In this document: one piece after another, positions 7,949 through 17,513 of the stretch
Layout of the letters: each line of letters opens with the position of its first letter
Position numbering within the stretch: position 1 is the stretch's first letter
Assembly: GCA_965247065.1 (NCBI GenBank)
Contig: CBDFGN010000006.1
Span: 3,968,001 to 4,032,000, forward strand
Source: CBDFGN01 sp965247065
GTDB taxonomy: Bacteria > Bacteroidota > Bacteroidia > Cytophagales > Cyclobacteriaceae
DNA length: 64,000 nucleotides
Reading direction: 5' to 3'
Translations under genes and position numbers: made by a program
The notes under the pieces: model-generated
What the model saw: only the letters and a program-made list of their open reading frames with translations
Databases searched by the model: none
Told to the model about the DNA's origin: nothing

Positions 7949-9049
7949 TTAGGAGTCCTCACCAAAAATTTCTGGGGTGGGATAAAATGATCCGAACGTA
8001 AACCAATATCCGATAAGCGAGCGCGTCGATTTCAAACGTGCGCCAGTTCTAGGCCCGCTCAAGGCCTCGCCAAATATTGACCATTCATTGCCTTCGGTGT
8101 CTTCCATTACCACCGGCAATCGATCCTGCACGGCGCTAAGTTGCAGACCAGGTCCTTCACCTGTATTTGACTCAAAGGCCACGATGAAGTTTTTGGTCCG
8201 GTCGCCTACAATGACAAGAAAGGTGCCCATAAAGCTGTCCTCTATTACAGTAACCCTATCCTCAAGATTTGCAATCGGGTAGACTTTAACCTCCTCACCT
8301 ATGATTACACCCAGGACCCGATCTTTGGCAGGCAATCGATTGTCATTAGGAGAAAAAGGGAACAAAAAGAAAGAATTGGATGTCCGGTAATCCTGGTTAC
8401 CCGAGACGTACGGATAGCGCTGATAGTCACGACTGAAGCCAGTGTTCATAGAGTTAACCTTGGTCTCAGGATACATTTCCTTCCAGGTGCTCCATGTGGT
8501 TTCAACCACCTGATAGGTTTGGGCTTCAACTCCGATCAACTCCCCATTCACGCAGTCGAGTCGCATCTGCGACCAGGTGCTGTTCGTCAATCGATCATAA
8601 GGCATCAAATTAGTTTGATATAGCAAGCCCGAGACTCCAAATGTTGTGGGCTGCCCATTTATGGTTGCGTCCCAAGCGGTGGCGCTCCCCGTCAATGGAC
8701 AGTAGGTGATAGCCAGTTTCTGGTCTGGGTACGTGTCATTGATGATCTCGTGCCAATCAAGAATAACGTGGGGATAGGCTCTAACATCGCTACCGGATTT
8801 AAATCCGACCACAAGTTCGGATTCACTCAAATAGCTGCCTTCCGAGGCCGAAACCATTTCCGGATCCTCTAGAGCAGGTATCCCATCTTTACCCGGACCA
8901 CCGTCAAAGACCTCATCTACTGGGACCAGCCAGTCCAACCCGCCGGAGCTGGACCCGCCCCCAGGCAGCCCGGAACCGGGTGTCGGGCCATCATCGCTAC
9001 AGCCAGCCAAACCAGTGGCCAAAATCACGCAATACCTTAACATCCTCAT
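7949..9049 (-). CDS. DUF3179-domain lipoprotein
   Basis: About 366 residues from the ATG at 9049. This start lies 4 bp after the stop of the upstream barrel gene, and is better than the overlapping ATG at 9076. A lipobox (ATGLAGC) is followed by a glycine/serine-rich linker. The DUF3179 core has AYPHVILDWHEIIND, ITYCPLTGSA and FGVSGLLYQTNLMPYDR. A conserved cysteine lies in YCPLTG. The family's biochemical role is unknown. Gene order (outer-membrane barrel, DUF3179, cytochrome-like remnant) suggests a cell-surface redox or metal-linked unit, which is inference only. Confidence 0.85.
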   Translation of the reverse strand: MRMLRYCVILATGLAGCSDDGPTPGSGLPGGGSSSGGLDWLVPVDEVFDGGPGKDGIPALEDPEMVSASEGSYLSESELVVGFKSGSDVRAYPHVILDWHEIINDTYPDQKLAITYCPLTGSATAWDATINGQPTTFGVSGLLYQTNLMPYDRLTNSTWSQMRLDCVNGELIGVEAQTYQVVETTWSTWKEMYPETKVNSMNTGFSRDYQRYPYVSGNQDYRTSNSFFLFPFSPNDNRLPAKDRVLGVIIGEEVKVYPIANLEDRVTVIEDSFMGTFLVIVGDRTKNFIVAFESNTGEGPGLQLSAVQDRLPVVMEDTEGNEWSIFGEALSGPRTGARLKSTRSLIGYWFTFGSFYPTPEIFGEDS

Positions 9050-9053
9050 AAAA

Positions 9054-10055
9054 TCATACTTCTGGTTTAAATTCAATTACTTTACTCTGGCCACCGAATC
9101 GCCAGTAGACGCCGGTGTTAAGCCTAAAGGTGGGTGAAAGCTGTGTGCCATCAACCCGGGTCCAGATGGGTATATCAACGTTCACTTGATAATCCAGGCC
9201 ATCCAATAGGTGAAAGGTGATTCCGGGGTTGAGGAAAATGAAATCTCCCCCTGAATTAGGAAACGGCACTTTAGTGGTGGTAATTCCTTTGATCTCGGTG
9301 TGATCCACGCCCTGTGATCGGTATTTCAGCCCAAGTGATGGTCCCAACAACAGCCGGCCGATCAGGAACTGATCGGTTAAATTTGCGGTGATCAATACTT
9401 CGTTTCCGAATTGGTAGACCTGCGCCCCGTTTCGGAAATCGTCATTCTTGCCGGTGAGACGAAAGGTCCATATCGAGGAGAACGAGATTGAGGGGCGCGA
9501 ACGGGAAATTTGAGTCTGGTACATGCCCCATAGGATCAAATCCCAGGCTCCACTACCTGGCTGTAAGTCGGCGCTGACAATGTTCCCATTGGGATTGGTC
9601 CGATCATAATCTCCCAGTGGGGCTTTTGCCCCCGCCCCCTGGGTCAAAGAAGGAACGATCTGGTATCGCACAAACAGAACGCCATCGCCAATCCCCGCGC
9701 TAGAAACAAAATCGACGTCACCAAATTGACGAGTGGTTCGTTCCTGGCCAACGTATGAAAAAAAAGCATTTACCGAAAACCGATCTGTAAAGCCATAGGC
9801 AACCTCGAACATCATGGAATGAGTAAGTCTTTCCCGCTGACCACTTTCCAAAACCTCGGTTCCCGATTTTAGGGTACGCAGAACGTTCAGGTCGTAGGAC
9901 AAGCTCATTTGCCAAACTTTGGCTTGGCTGGCCGGCAAACCAAGGTTGCTGGAGAGGGGAACACCTCCGGAGCAACATTGGGCAAGCACCAGGGTATTAC
10001 TCAACAAGGTCAGCACGATAACAATGAGAAACTTAAATGTGTTTGGGTTCTCCAT
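9054..10055 (-). CDS. Outer-membrane beta-barrel (transporter-like) protein
   Basis: 333 residues. A signal peptide ending at VLAQ is followed by a CCSGGVP motif right after the cleavage site. Alternating amphipathic strands then run to the end (MFEVAYGFTDRFSVNAFFSY, FRLNTGVYWRFGG), as in transporter-type outer-membrane barrels. The double cysteine at the mature N-terminus is unusual and might bind a metal or form a disulfide. It is the first gene of a two-gene unit with the DUF3179 lipoprotein. The substrate is unknown. Confidence 0.65.
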   Translation of the reverse strand: MENPNTFKFLIVIVLTLLSNTLVLAQCCSGGVPLSSNLGLPASQAKVWQMSLSYDLNVLRTLKSGTEVLESGQRERLTHSMMFEVAYGFTDRFSVNAFFSYVGQERTTRQFGDVDFVSSAGIGDGVLFVRYQIVPSLTQGAGAKAPLGDYDRTNPNGNIVSADLQPGSGAWDLILWGMYQTQISRSRPSISFSSIWTFRLTGKNDDFRNGAQVYQFGNEVLITANLTDQFLIGRLLLGPSLGLKYRSQGVDHTEIKGITTTKVPFPNSGGDFIFLNPGITFHLLDGLDYQVNVDIPIWTRVDGTQLSPTFRLNTGVYWRFGGQSKVIEFKPEV

Positions 10056-10262
10056 TTATCGTTAACTTAACATGATCGTGAGGGTAGTAGTTCAGCGGCA
10101 AAGCTCAATATCACTTGAATCGCGAGAAAATCGACATACTGCTGGTCTGACTCGACCAATGAAACAAAGACCTATTTTTTTTCAGTTTGTGATCAAAATC
10201 CTGGATTAAGATGTTAAGAGATCAGCACCGAAACTGGATTGCTCCTGGAAAACTCTAAGCCT

Positions 10263-11330
10263 ATGATTCAGCACTGGGATCAAGTGCGGCGTATCCTCTT
10301 GAACCGAGTGGCCCTAAATATATTCTTTTGGGCCAGCTTTCTCTTGATCCCTACTTTTTTGTCAATGAGCAATTTGGGCCATGGTGAAGAACACTATCAC
10401 TCCAATTTCAGGGCCCAGGCACTCTTTGCCATATTCTATTCCATCATCATTTACACCAACAATTTAGTACTTCTCCCTCAATTTTTCCAACGCAGAAGAT
10501 ACGCATTCTATTTTGCTATGATCACGGTGTTTATATCCGTTTGGGCCGTTCTACAAGCCAAGTACGATTACCTCTTTTATGGGTGCAATTGCCTATTGCC
10601 GCTTACTGGCGACCGTTTTGCCATTGCCGGTTTCCAAATTTCGGCTTTTGTAATAGCCTTTGCAGCGGCCAAGCTGGTTCGAGACTATCTGAAAAGGGAA
10701 GATGAATACCAGACTCTTGACAAGCTAAGGCTTGAAAATGAGCTTAATTTCCTTCGAGGCCAGATCAATCCCCACTTTTTGTTCAATACCCTGAACAGCC
10801 TTTATGCGTTCGCTTTGGAGAAGTCTGAGAAAGTGCCGGAATTTGTTCTCAGATTGTCAGAGATCATGAGGTATATGCTGTATGAATCAAATGAAAAGTT
10901 TGTGCCGTTGGAGAAAGAGATTAATTACCTAAAAAACTACATAGAACTGCAAAAAATTCGAATGGAGGATCGAGGAACCGTGAATTTCATGGTGGAAGGA
11001 GACCCTTCGGAAAAGTCAATAGCCCCATTTTTACTCATCAATTTTGTGGAAAACAGCTTCAAACATAGCCAGGATAGCCAGATCAACGATATTTACATTG
11101 ATGTGACTTTAAGAATCGAACACCAGGAGATGCACTTTCGTACGATCAACAACACGTCCGACCGACCAGACGAGCCCGGGGGTGGTATTGGGCTCAAGAA
11201 TGTAAAAAAGCGTCTGGAGCTATTATATGCGGACTGTTATGACCTGCATATAAGCTCAACTGGTACCATTTTTGAGACTAGTTTGACCATTAGATTAATC
11301 CCTGATGAGATTCCAGTGCTTGATAGTTGA
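10263..11330 (+). CDS. LytS/YehU-type sensor histidine kinase
   Basis: 355 residues from the ATG at 10263; a TTG at 10239 would add eight. Four membrane helices span about residues 15-145 and are followed by a short coiled linker. The His_kinase domain has LRGQINPHFLFNTLNSLY (phospho-acceptor H in INPHF), PLEKEINYLKNYIELQKIR and an ATPase part with NFVENSFKH and GGGIGLKNVKKRL. The regulator gene overlaps its 3' end by 26 bp, so the pair is one operon. The signal sensed is unknown. Confidence 0.93.
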   Translation: MIQHWDQVRRILLNRVALNIFFWASFLLIPTFLSMSNLGHGEEHYHSNFRAQALFAIFYSIIIYTNNLVLLPQFFQRRRYAFYFAMITVFISVWAVLQAKYDYLFYGCNCLLPLTGDRFAIAGFQISAFVIAFAAAKLVRDYLKREDEYQTLDKLRLENELNFLRGQINPHFLFNTLNSLYAFALEKSEKVPEFVLRLSEIMRYMLYESNEKFVPLEKEINYLKNYIELQKIRMEDRGTVNFMVEGDPSEKSIAPFLLINFVENSFKHSQDSQINDIYIDVTLRIEHQEMHFRTINNTSDRPDEPGGGIGLKNVKKRLELLYADCYDLHISSTGTIFETSLTIRLIPDEIPVLDS

Positions 11331-12036
11331 AGATGAGCTTCCAGCGCAGCGTGTCTTACAGACCTATATAAAGGATGTACCAGCGCTGGAGTTGGTTCAA
11401 AGTTGCAACAACGCTTTGGACGCCCTGGAAGTATTGAAGGAACAAGCAGTGGACATTCTGTTTCTCGATATCCAGCTTCCCAAGCTTACTGGTGTAAATT
11501 TTCTAAGGTCTTTGGCGGAACCTCCTCAAACCATTTTCACCACGGCTTATTCTGAATATGCCATTGAAGGCTTTGAACTGAATGCCATCGATTATCTCCT
11601 AAAACCCTTTTCATTTGACCGATTCCTGAAAGCCGTCAACAAGGCTATTGACCGGCTTGAGGCAAAACCGCAGCTGGGAAGTAAAAATGATGAAGGCCCG
11701 AAGAATGATTCTGCTGAAAATTTTGTTTTCTTCAAAGCCGATAAGAAAATTGTTAGAATTGATTTGGCTAATTTGCTGATCATCGAGGGATTGAAGGATT
11801 ATGTAAGAGTGGTTACCACCAAAGAAACGAACTTGGTTTTACAAACTATGAAGCACTGGGAAAGCATCCTGCCCTCTTCAACCTTTCAAAGGGTGCATAA
11901 ATCATATATCGTAAACATTAAGCGCATAGATCAAATAAGAGGTAGTGTAGTTAAGGTCGGAACAAGAGAGGTACCAATCGGCCGTCACTACAAGGAGGCC
12001 CTTCAAAAGGAAATTGAAAAACGTTTTATCAATTAA
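11305..12036 (+). CDS. LytTR-family response regulator
   Basis: 243 residues. The receiver domain (about 1-120) has acidic pair E9-D10, phospho-acceptor D55 in LFLDIQLPK, and KPF near residue 100. A linker (about 125-140) leads to a LytTR DNA-binding domain with DYVRVVT and FQRVHKSYIVNI, ending in HYKEALQKEI. Overlap with the kinase gene shows coupled translation. It probably controls genes in response to the partner kinase; target sites are not visible here. Confidence 0.94.
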   Translation: MRFQCLIVEDELPAQRVLQTYIKDVPALELVQSCNNALDALEVLKEQAVDILFLDIQLPKLTGVNFLRSLAEPPQTIFTTAYSEYAIEGFELNAIDYLLKPFSFDRFLKAVNKAIDRLEAKPQLGSKNDEGPKNDSAENFVFFKADKKIVRIDLANLLIIEGLKDYVRVVTTKETNLVLQTMKHWESILPSSTFQRVHKSYIVNIKRIDQIRGSVVKVGTREVPIGRHYKEALQKEIEKRFIN

Positions 12037-12039
12037 TTA

Positions 12040-12519
12040 ATGGCAAAAAGAATCCTAGCAAAAACATACTATTTTTCCCTGATCCTTGGTTTACTAGCTC
12101 TGTCGTTAACCTCGGGAAATGTGCGGAAAAGGAAAGTAGACACGGCCATCCCCTGGATCAGCCTTGAGGAAGCCCAGGAGATGACAAAAAAAGAACCACG
12201 CAAGATCTTTATTGATATCTATACGAGTTGGTGTGGTCCCTGCAAGTTAATGGATCGAACCACCTTCGTGGATGAGAGGGTTACAGAGTATGTGAAGGGT
12301 AAATTTTACGCCGTCAAACTGAACGCAGAAAGCACGCGCATCACCACGTTTAAGGGGCAGAAAATTACCGAAAAGGAACTTGCCAAATCCTTTGAAGTGC
12401 AGGGGTACCCTACCATTCTGCTGCTAAACGCAGATCTGGAATTATTACAGGCTAATTTGGGCTACTTAAAACCTGGGCCGTTCCGAAAGCTTTTGGAACA
12501 ATATTACCAGACCTATTAG
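12040..12519 (+). CDS. Thioredoxin-fold protein with signal anchor
   Basis: 159 residues, starting 3 bp after the regulator's stop, so it is the third gene of the operon. An N-terminal hydrophobic segment (FSLILGLLALSLTSG) directs export or anchors the protein. The thioredoxin domain has FIDIYTSWCGPCKLMD, with redox pair C65 and C68, and a cis-proline in VQGYPTILLL. It belongs to the thioredoxin_7-like group and is expected to act on disulfides in the periplasm. Confidence 0.88.
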   Translation: MAKRILAKTYYFSLILGLLALSLTSGNVRKRKVDTAIPWISLEEAQEMTKKEPRKIFIDIYTSWCGPCKLMDRTTFVDERVTEYVKGKFYAVKLNAESTRITTFKGQKITEKELAKSFEVQGYPTILLLNADLELLQANLGYLKPGPFRKLLEQYYQTY

Positions 12520-12675
12520 TAGCCAATAGTTAGATCCGAGCCTGTCATCGGTCTTCTTTGCGATAGAAGAATTTAAGGCCTGACCAAGGCTCATCTACCC
12601 CACAGAACGAGTACTAAACAGAAACTTTCGCCATTCCACCCACCGGGTTCCTCCAAGATTTATTAGATTCCCGCC

Positions 12676-13773
12676 ATGAAGTTGTCTGCAAAACGGTGGT
12701 TTCAAATCAAGGAGATCTTGTTCATTATGGCTTTTTGGACTCTTGCTTTGGAGATCTTCATTTTCATCCGATTCTACGGCTGGAATACAATGGGAGAAAT
12801 TGCAATCGTGGTAAAATTGCCGGAGTCTCCATTTGAACTATCCCTGGTGGCCGGTTTAGCTGGGCTGGGCATCGGCTTCCTGACTGGAGTTTTCGAAATC
12901 TTACTTGTTCCAAAGAATTTAAGCCACCGGAGCTTTGGAGAGGTAGTAGGTGTAAAGGCGATAGTGTATGTTGCGGCTATCCTGGCTATGGTATTTGTAG
13001 TTCTTATGATCGATGGGGTGGGATTCCAAAACTTGTTAGTAGCTGACGCCCTGGAGGCCTCGGTTCAATTTTTTTTCTCATTAACCTTTCTGCCAATTCT
13101 CATTTACGGCACTTTCATATCAGTTCTGCTTGGGGTTTTACTTCAGGTCAACAAGAAGTTTGGCCCCGGAATCCTGTGGAACCTTTTTGTGGGCAAATAC
13201 CATCGACCTAAAGAGGAGGACCGCATTTTTATGTTCTTGGATCTTACTGCTTCCACAACCATCGCTGAGAAACTGGGCCATGTTCGTTACAGCCGACTGA
13301 TTCAGGATTGCTTCCAAGATCTATCAGATATTCTTTTGGATTACCAGGCCAACATTTACCAATTCGTCGGGGATGAAGCGGTACTGACCTGGGCCAGGGA
13401 ATCGGGCTTAAACAATGGCAACTGCATCCGGATTTATTACGCATTTGAACGCCAATTGAAGAACCGTGAGAAACAGTATCTTGAATATTACGATCATTTC
13501 CCAAAATTTAAGGCTTCACTTAACATCGGTAAAGTATCGGTGGCAGAAGTAGGAGACATAAAATCAGAGATTGCCTACCATGGAGATGTCCTAAATACCG
13601 CGGCTCGTATCCTGGAACAATGCAATATACAGCACAGGGGATTGTTAATCTCCGGAGCCCTGGAGGCCAAATTAGACAATACAGGAATGAGCACGGAGCT
13701 AATGACCTCCATCCAACTCCGGGGTAAAGATGAGGAGGTCCAAATTTTTGGCGTTGATTTTGACGGTGAGTAA
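12676..13773 (+). CDS. Membrane-bound class III adenylate/guanylate cyclase
   Basis: 365 residues. Four membrane helices (about 15-155) precede a class III cyclase domain (about 180-362). The metal-binding acids are D189 (FMFLDLTAST) and D233 (VGDEAVLTW). Transition-state residues N307 and R311 sit in HGDVLNTAARI. All core catalytic residues are present, so the enzyme is probably active. The product (cAMP, cGMP or a pyrimidine cyclic nucleotide) cannot be decided by eye. It lies 60 bp before ppk1 on the same strand and about 2.2 kb from a PycTM-effector-type gene. Confidence 0.9.
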   Translation: MKLSAKRWFQIKEILFIMAFWTLALEIFIFIRFYGWNTMGEIAIVVKLPESPFELSLVAGLAGLGIGFLTGVFEILLVPKNLSHRSFGEVVGVKAIVYVAAILAMVFVVLMIDGVGFQNLLVADALEASVQFFFSLTFLPILIYGTFISVLLGVLLQVNKKFGPGILWNLFVGKYHRPKEEDRIFMFLDLTASTTIAEKLGHVRYSRLIQDCFQDLSDILLDYQANIYQFVGDEAVLTWARESGLNNGNCIRIYYAFERQLKNREKQYLEYYDHFPKFKASLNIGKVSVAEVGDIKSEIAYHGDVLNTAARILEQCNIQHRGLLISGALEAKLDNTGMSTELMTSIQLRGKDEEVQIFGVDFDGE

Positions 13774-13832
13774 AGTAGGAGCTTTAGATTTGTCAGCCCT
13801 TAACTCAGAATAGTCATAAACACTCTGCTAAA

Positions 13833-15947
13833 ATGGCGAAGCATAAGGAGGCCGAAAAGCTCGAACATAAATACTTTGACCGTGACCTTAGTTGGTTGTC
13901 ATTTAACTACAGGGTACTGCTGGAAGCCCGAGATCCGGAGGTTAGATTATTTGACAAAATCAAGTTCCTGGCTATTTTTTCTTCCAATCTCGATGAGTTT
14001 TTCAGGGTTCGGGTTGCTTCGCTCCGCAGCCTGATCAACATCGGAAAAAAGAAAATCAATAAGAGGCTCGACCTAAAGCCCAAACGGCTCTTGAAAAGTA
14101 TCCTCGAAACGGTTAACCGTCATCAGGAAGAATACGGGCAGATTTTTGCCGATTTGATAATACCGGAGCTTGAAAAAAACCAGATCTGCCTTTATATGGG
14201 ACAAGAAATCAACGGTGTACATCGAAATTACATCGACCGCTACTTCAAAAGTCGAATCTTGTCTTTTCTGAATCCTAAAATTATCGAACCAGATAATCAC
14301 TCTTACTTTCTATACAACCGGCATTTGTATTTTGGATTCAAGCTAAGGAAAAAGAGCCCGGCTCCAACTGAAGATGCAGTCCAATATGCGTACTTGAACA
14401 TACCTTCCAACGAGCTTCCGCGGTACTACAATCTTCCTGTTTTGGAAGGAGTCCACCATATTATAAGCCTTGATGATATGATCCGCGAGAACCTGGAATT
14501 TATATTTCCCGATTATCATATCCTGGAGTGTGGAAGTATCAAACTCAATCGGGACGCTGAATTGAATATCGAAGATGAATTTACTGGGGATCTTATTGAG
14601 AAAATCAGCAAAACTGTAGCAAAACGGAATATTGGGGTTCCCTCAAGGTTCTTGTATGATCAGTCTCTTTCAAGTGGTACTGTCCAATTCCTGGCTCAAA
14701 CATTCGAATTAAATGAGGATGATTTGATTCCGGGGGGCCGTTATCACAATCTTCATGACCTCATGAAGCTGAAGAATCCCAGCTCCACTCCACTGGAATC
14801 GGAAAAACCTAAAGGACTTATCAAAACCCAGTTGGATCGATGTAGAAATCTTTTTGAAGCGATCGATCAAGGTGACCAACTGCTTCATTTTCCCTACTAT
14901 AATTACGATTACGTGCTGCGATTCTTCAATGAAGCCGCACTGGATCCATTTGTGGAGGAGATCAAGGTGACCTTCTACAGAATCGCTGCTAATTCCCTGA
15001 TTGGTAATGCCCTGATTTCTGCAGCCAAAAACGGAAAGAAAGTTACGGTCTTTGTTGAGGTAAAAGCACGATTCGACGAGGAGAATAATCTGAGGTGGGC
15101 CAAGCGGATGAAGCAAGCGGGGATCCAAATAATCTATAGTATTCCGGGTCTGAAGGTGCATGCTAAAGTGGCCCTGGTACACCGAAGCAAGCCAAATCAG
15201 AGTGCCCAAAAATATGCTTTTCTAGGAACTGGAAATTTCAACGAAGAAACAGCCGGGATTTATTCAGATCATGGCTTAATGACCTGCCATCAGGGAATCC
15301 TGGCTGAACTAGAGCAGGTATACCAATACCTCCTGGATCGCACCCGTCCTGAAAATTTTAAGCATATACTGGTGTCCCAGTTCAACCTTCAGGATCGATT
15401 CCTTGAACTGATGGACGAGGAGATTGCGCGGGCGGAACAGGGCAAACCTGCCAAGATGGTCCTCAAGTTCAACAACTTACAGGACAAAGTAATGATTGAC
15501 AAATTATACCAAGCCAGCGTGGCAGGAGTGGAAATACATCTTATCCTAAGAGGCATTTGCTGCCTGGTTCCGGGGATTAAGAATCAGTCCGAAAGAATCA
15601 CTGTAAGGCGATTGGTGGATCAATACTTGGAACATGGCCGGGCGTTCTGGTTTATGGGAGGAGGTCAGGAGAAACTATTTCTTGGCTCGGCCGATTGGAT
15701 GAACCGGAACCTGTATCGTCGAATTGAGGTGATGTTTCCGGTATACGATCGAGAATTGATAGCAGAGATCACTACCCTGTTGAATTTGCAACTACAGGAC
15801 AACGCAAAGGCCGTGACTCTGGATAAGGAAATGAACAATTTGAAGGTGCCATCAGACCCTAATAATCCGGTACTGGCGCAAAAGGATATTTATTACTGGC
15901 TCAAGAAGAAGGAAGAGGAGGCGTCATCCGCTAACGATGGCCAATGA
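13833..15947 (+). CDS. ppk1: Polyphosphate kinase 1
   Basis: 704 residues, the normal PPK1 length. The N-domain opens with YFDRDLSWLSFNYRVLLEA and FSSNLDEFFRVRVASL. The catalytic domain has LHFPYYNYDYVLRF, EIKVTFYRIA and the autophosphorylated histidine H443 in GLKVHAKVALVHR. The second PLD-like motif has H601 in LEHGRAFWF. It makes polyphosphate from ATP, reversibly. Its last 24 bp overlap the end of the convergent HD/PycTM gene, so the two transcripts are mutually antisense at their 3' ends. Confidence 0.97.
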   Translation: MAKHKEAEKLEHKYFDRDLSWLSFNYRVLLEARDPEVRLFDKIKFLAIFSSNLDEFFRVRVASLRSLINIGKKKINKRLDLKPKRLLKSILETVNRHQEEYGQIFADLIIPELEKNQICLYMGQEINGVHRNYIDRYFKSRILSFLNPKIIEPDNHSYFLYNRHLYFGFKLRKKSPAPTEDAVQYAYLNIPSNELPRYYNLPVLEGVHHIISLDDMIRENLEFIFPDYHILECGSIKLNRDAELNIEDEFTGDLIEKISKTVAKRNIGVPSRFLYDQSLSSGTVQFLAQTFELNEDDLIPGGRYHNLHDLMKLKNPSSTPLESEKPKGLIKTQLDRCRNLFEAIDQGDQLLHFPYYNYDYVLRFFNEAALDPFVEEIKVTFYRIAANSLIGNALISAAKNGKKVTVFVEVKARFDEENNLRWAKRMKQAGIQIIYSIPGLKVHAKVALVHRSKPNQSAQKYAFLGTGNFNEETAGIYSDHGLMTCHQGILAELEQVYQYLLDRTRPENFKHILVSQFNLQDRFLELMDEEIARAEQGKPAKMVLKFNNLQDKVMIDKLYQASVAGVEIHLILRGICCLVPGIKNQSERITVRRLVDQYLEHGRAFWFMGGGQEKLFLGSADWMNRNLYRRIEVMFPVYDRELIAEITTLLNLQLQDNAKAVTLDKEMNNLKVPSDPNNPVLAQKDIYYWLKKKEEEASSANDGQ

Positions 15948-17142
15948 CAGTATGAAGGTAAGTGTTGCGATCACAATGCCAAACATGAACGTTGTGTAGG
16001 AAATTCGTAGCAATCTGTATTTCTTCCCTAATACTACGCCGAGGTAATAAATGTCCCGGATCATACTGGAGTACAAGTAGCTTCCGTCACTTAATAGTTG
16101 TTTCATGCCCCATTCATAGTCGTCAATTGGCATTCCATGAAAGTTGCCAAAGAACAAGAGGTTCGTCTTTTTGTTCACTATATCCTGGCGGGTAAATTTC
16201 CCCCGGGTAACGTTGGGTCGAGTGGCCAGTATTGAAAAAACTAATGGTGACTAAACAAACGGCAGTAAGAATTAGAGTCGGGATGATCAGATAAGGGCTT
16301 TCCTCGAACTTGCGAATAAGAATTGATACGACCAGTGACAATATGATGGAATTGATCGATATCATTATATTGGCTTTATTGTCGGCCATGCTACTCAGCT
16401 CCAGGTGGTTCTTGGATGTGGTTCGAAACAGGGTCTCGCGGCCCCTTTCCGGGCGGAGCTCATTCATCTTGTCATACTTGGCTTGAAGTTTCTGCAGCTG
16501 CACCTCCAACTCGGCCACATATTTCTTGTCCTTCTTAAGGTCTCTAGCCTTTTTCTTTAGCGCCTTGTAGTTCTTTGCCTTGCCCGGAGCCAATTCCCGA
16601 AGAGCGTATTCTGTAAAGTATTTGTGGCTTTCAAAAAACCGGATATTTTCCTTGATCCAGTCAGGCTCTGAATAACTCTTGTCCCACGCAACTTCGAATT
16701 CCTCCCGCATAAGGTCACACTTCTCAAAATACTTATCTGTGGACAGATGATATAGATCAGCATCGCATAGCGCCATCTCCTCAATATTTTGAGGAGTTTG
16801 AGGCATACGAGTCGCTTTGATGCAGCCGGCAACTCTTTCGGTAAATTCTAGCCGGACCCCTAATTCATTGAGCAGGTCGGTGGCTTTCCGAACGCCTAAT
16901 ATTTCGTGATTTTCATGATCTTCGTAATAGCCTGTATCGTGAAACCAAGCCGCTACCAGGATAACCTCCATCGCCTCCTCGTCAAACTGAAGTTCTTTAC
17001 CCACTATTTCGGCGGCTTCCACGACCTCTTTGGTATGGTCTAGGCTGTGGTAGCAGTAATGCTGCTTATCCGCATCCACGCGGCCGTAATAATCCAGAAC
17101 GTGCTCCTCTACCTTCTTAAGAACGTTGGTTTCTACTATCAT
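15924..17142 (-). pseudogene. HD phosphohydrolase fused to Pycsar-effector (PycTM) domain, frameshifted
   Basis: Residues 1-180 form an HD domain with YHSLDH (H32, H36), AAWFHDTGYY (H68, D69) and CDADLYHLS (D129). A basic coiled coil follows (about 190-230). The PycTM module starts at ELSSMADNKANIMISINSII and has two helices. After about residue 301 the frame is lost. The remaining PycTM part (ILATRPNVTRGKFTR, NKKTNLLFFGNFHG, SYLYSSMIRDIYYLGVVLG) continues in another frame. The break maps to the A6 run at 16235-16240 (T6 in the gene). With five bases the text reads TISFSILATRP without a break. This may be mutation, slippage or a base-call error. PycTM effectors bind cyclic pyrimidine nucleotides and damage membranes; the fusion's own role is unknown. 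Confidence 0.8.
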
Positions 17143-17434
17143 AAAAGCACAACACTATATGATAAATATACCATTAATTATTAGACTTAGGAAAAAATAA
17201 GAATTTTCCGAAATGGCATAGTTTGGTAGTTTATCACTGTATTAACTGCAATTTAGAGTCCAATATTTTGCCAAAATTTATTTTTATGTTAAAGTGCAAA
17301 GATCACACCAAATCCCGAGCCAAATGAGTAAGTCGAAGCTCAGATTAAGATGTTTCAGCGGATGGACCCATCAATTGCTGGTTTTGATGTTTTTGTCGGC
17401 CTGTCAATTTTATCAAAAAAGAGATCCCGACCTG

Positions 17435-17513
17435 TGAAGATCCCTGATTAGTGTTGACCACTTTTGGTTAATAATTCATCATTAAATATGGACAATGAAG
17501 GTCTTCGGTTAAT
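17435..17513 (-). mobile_element. IS3-family element, left-end stub
   Basis: 79 bp identical to the first 79 bp of the complete copy at 18609. It starts TGAAGATCCCTGATTAG and stops after GGTTAAT, where the next copy begins. The 3-bp target CTG (17432-17434) lies just outside. It holds no gene. Confidence 0.9.
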
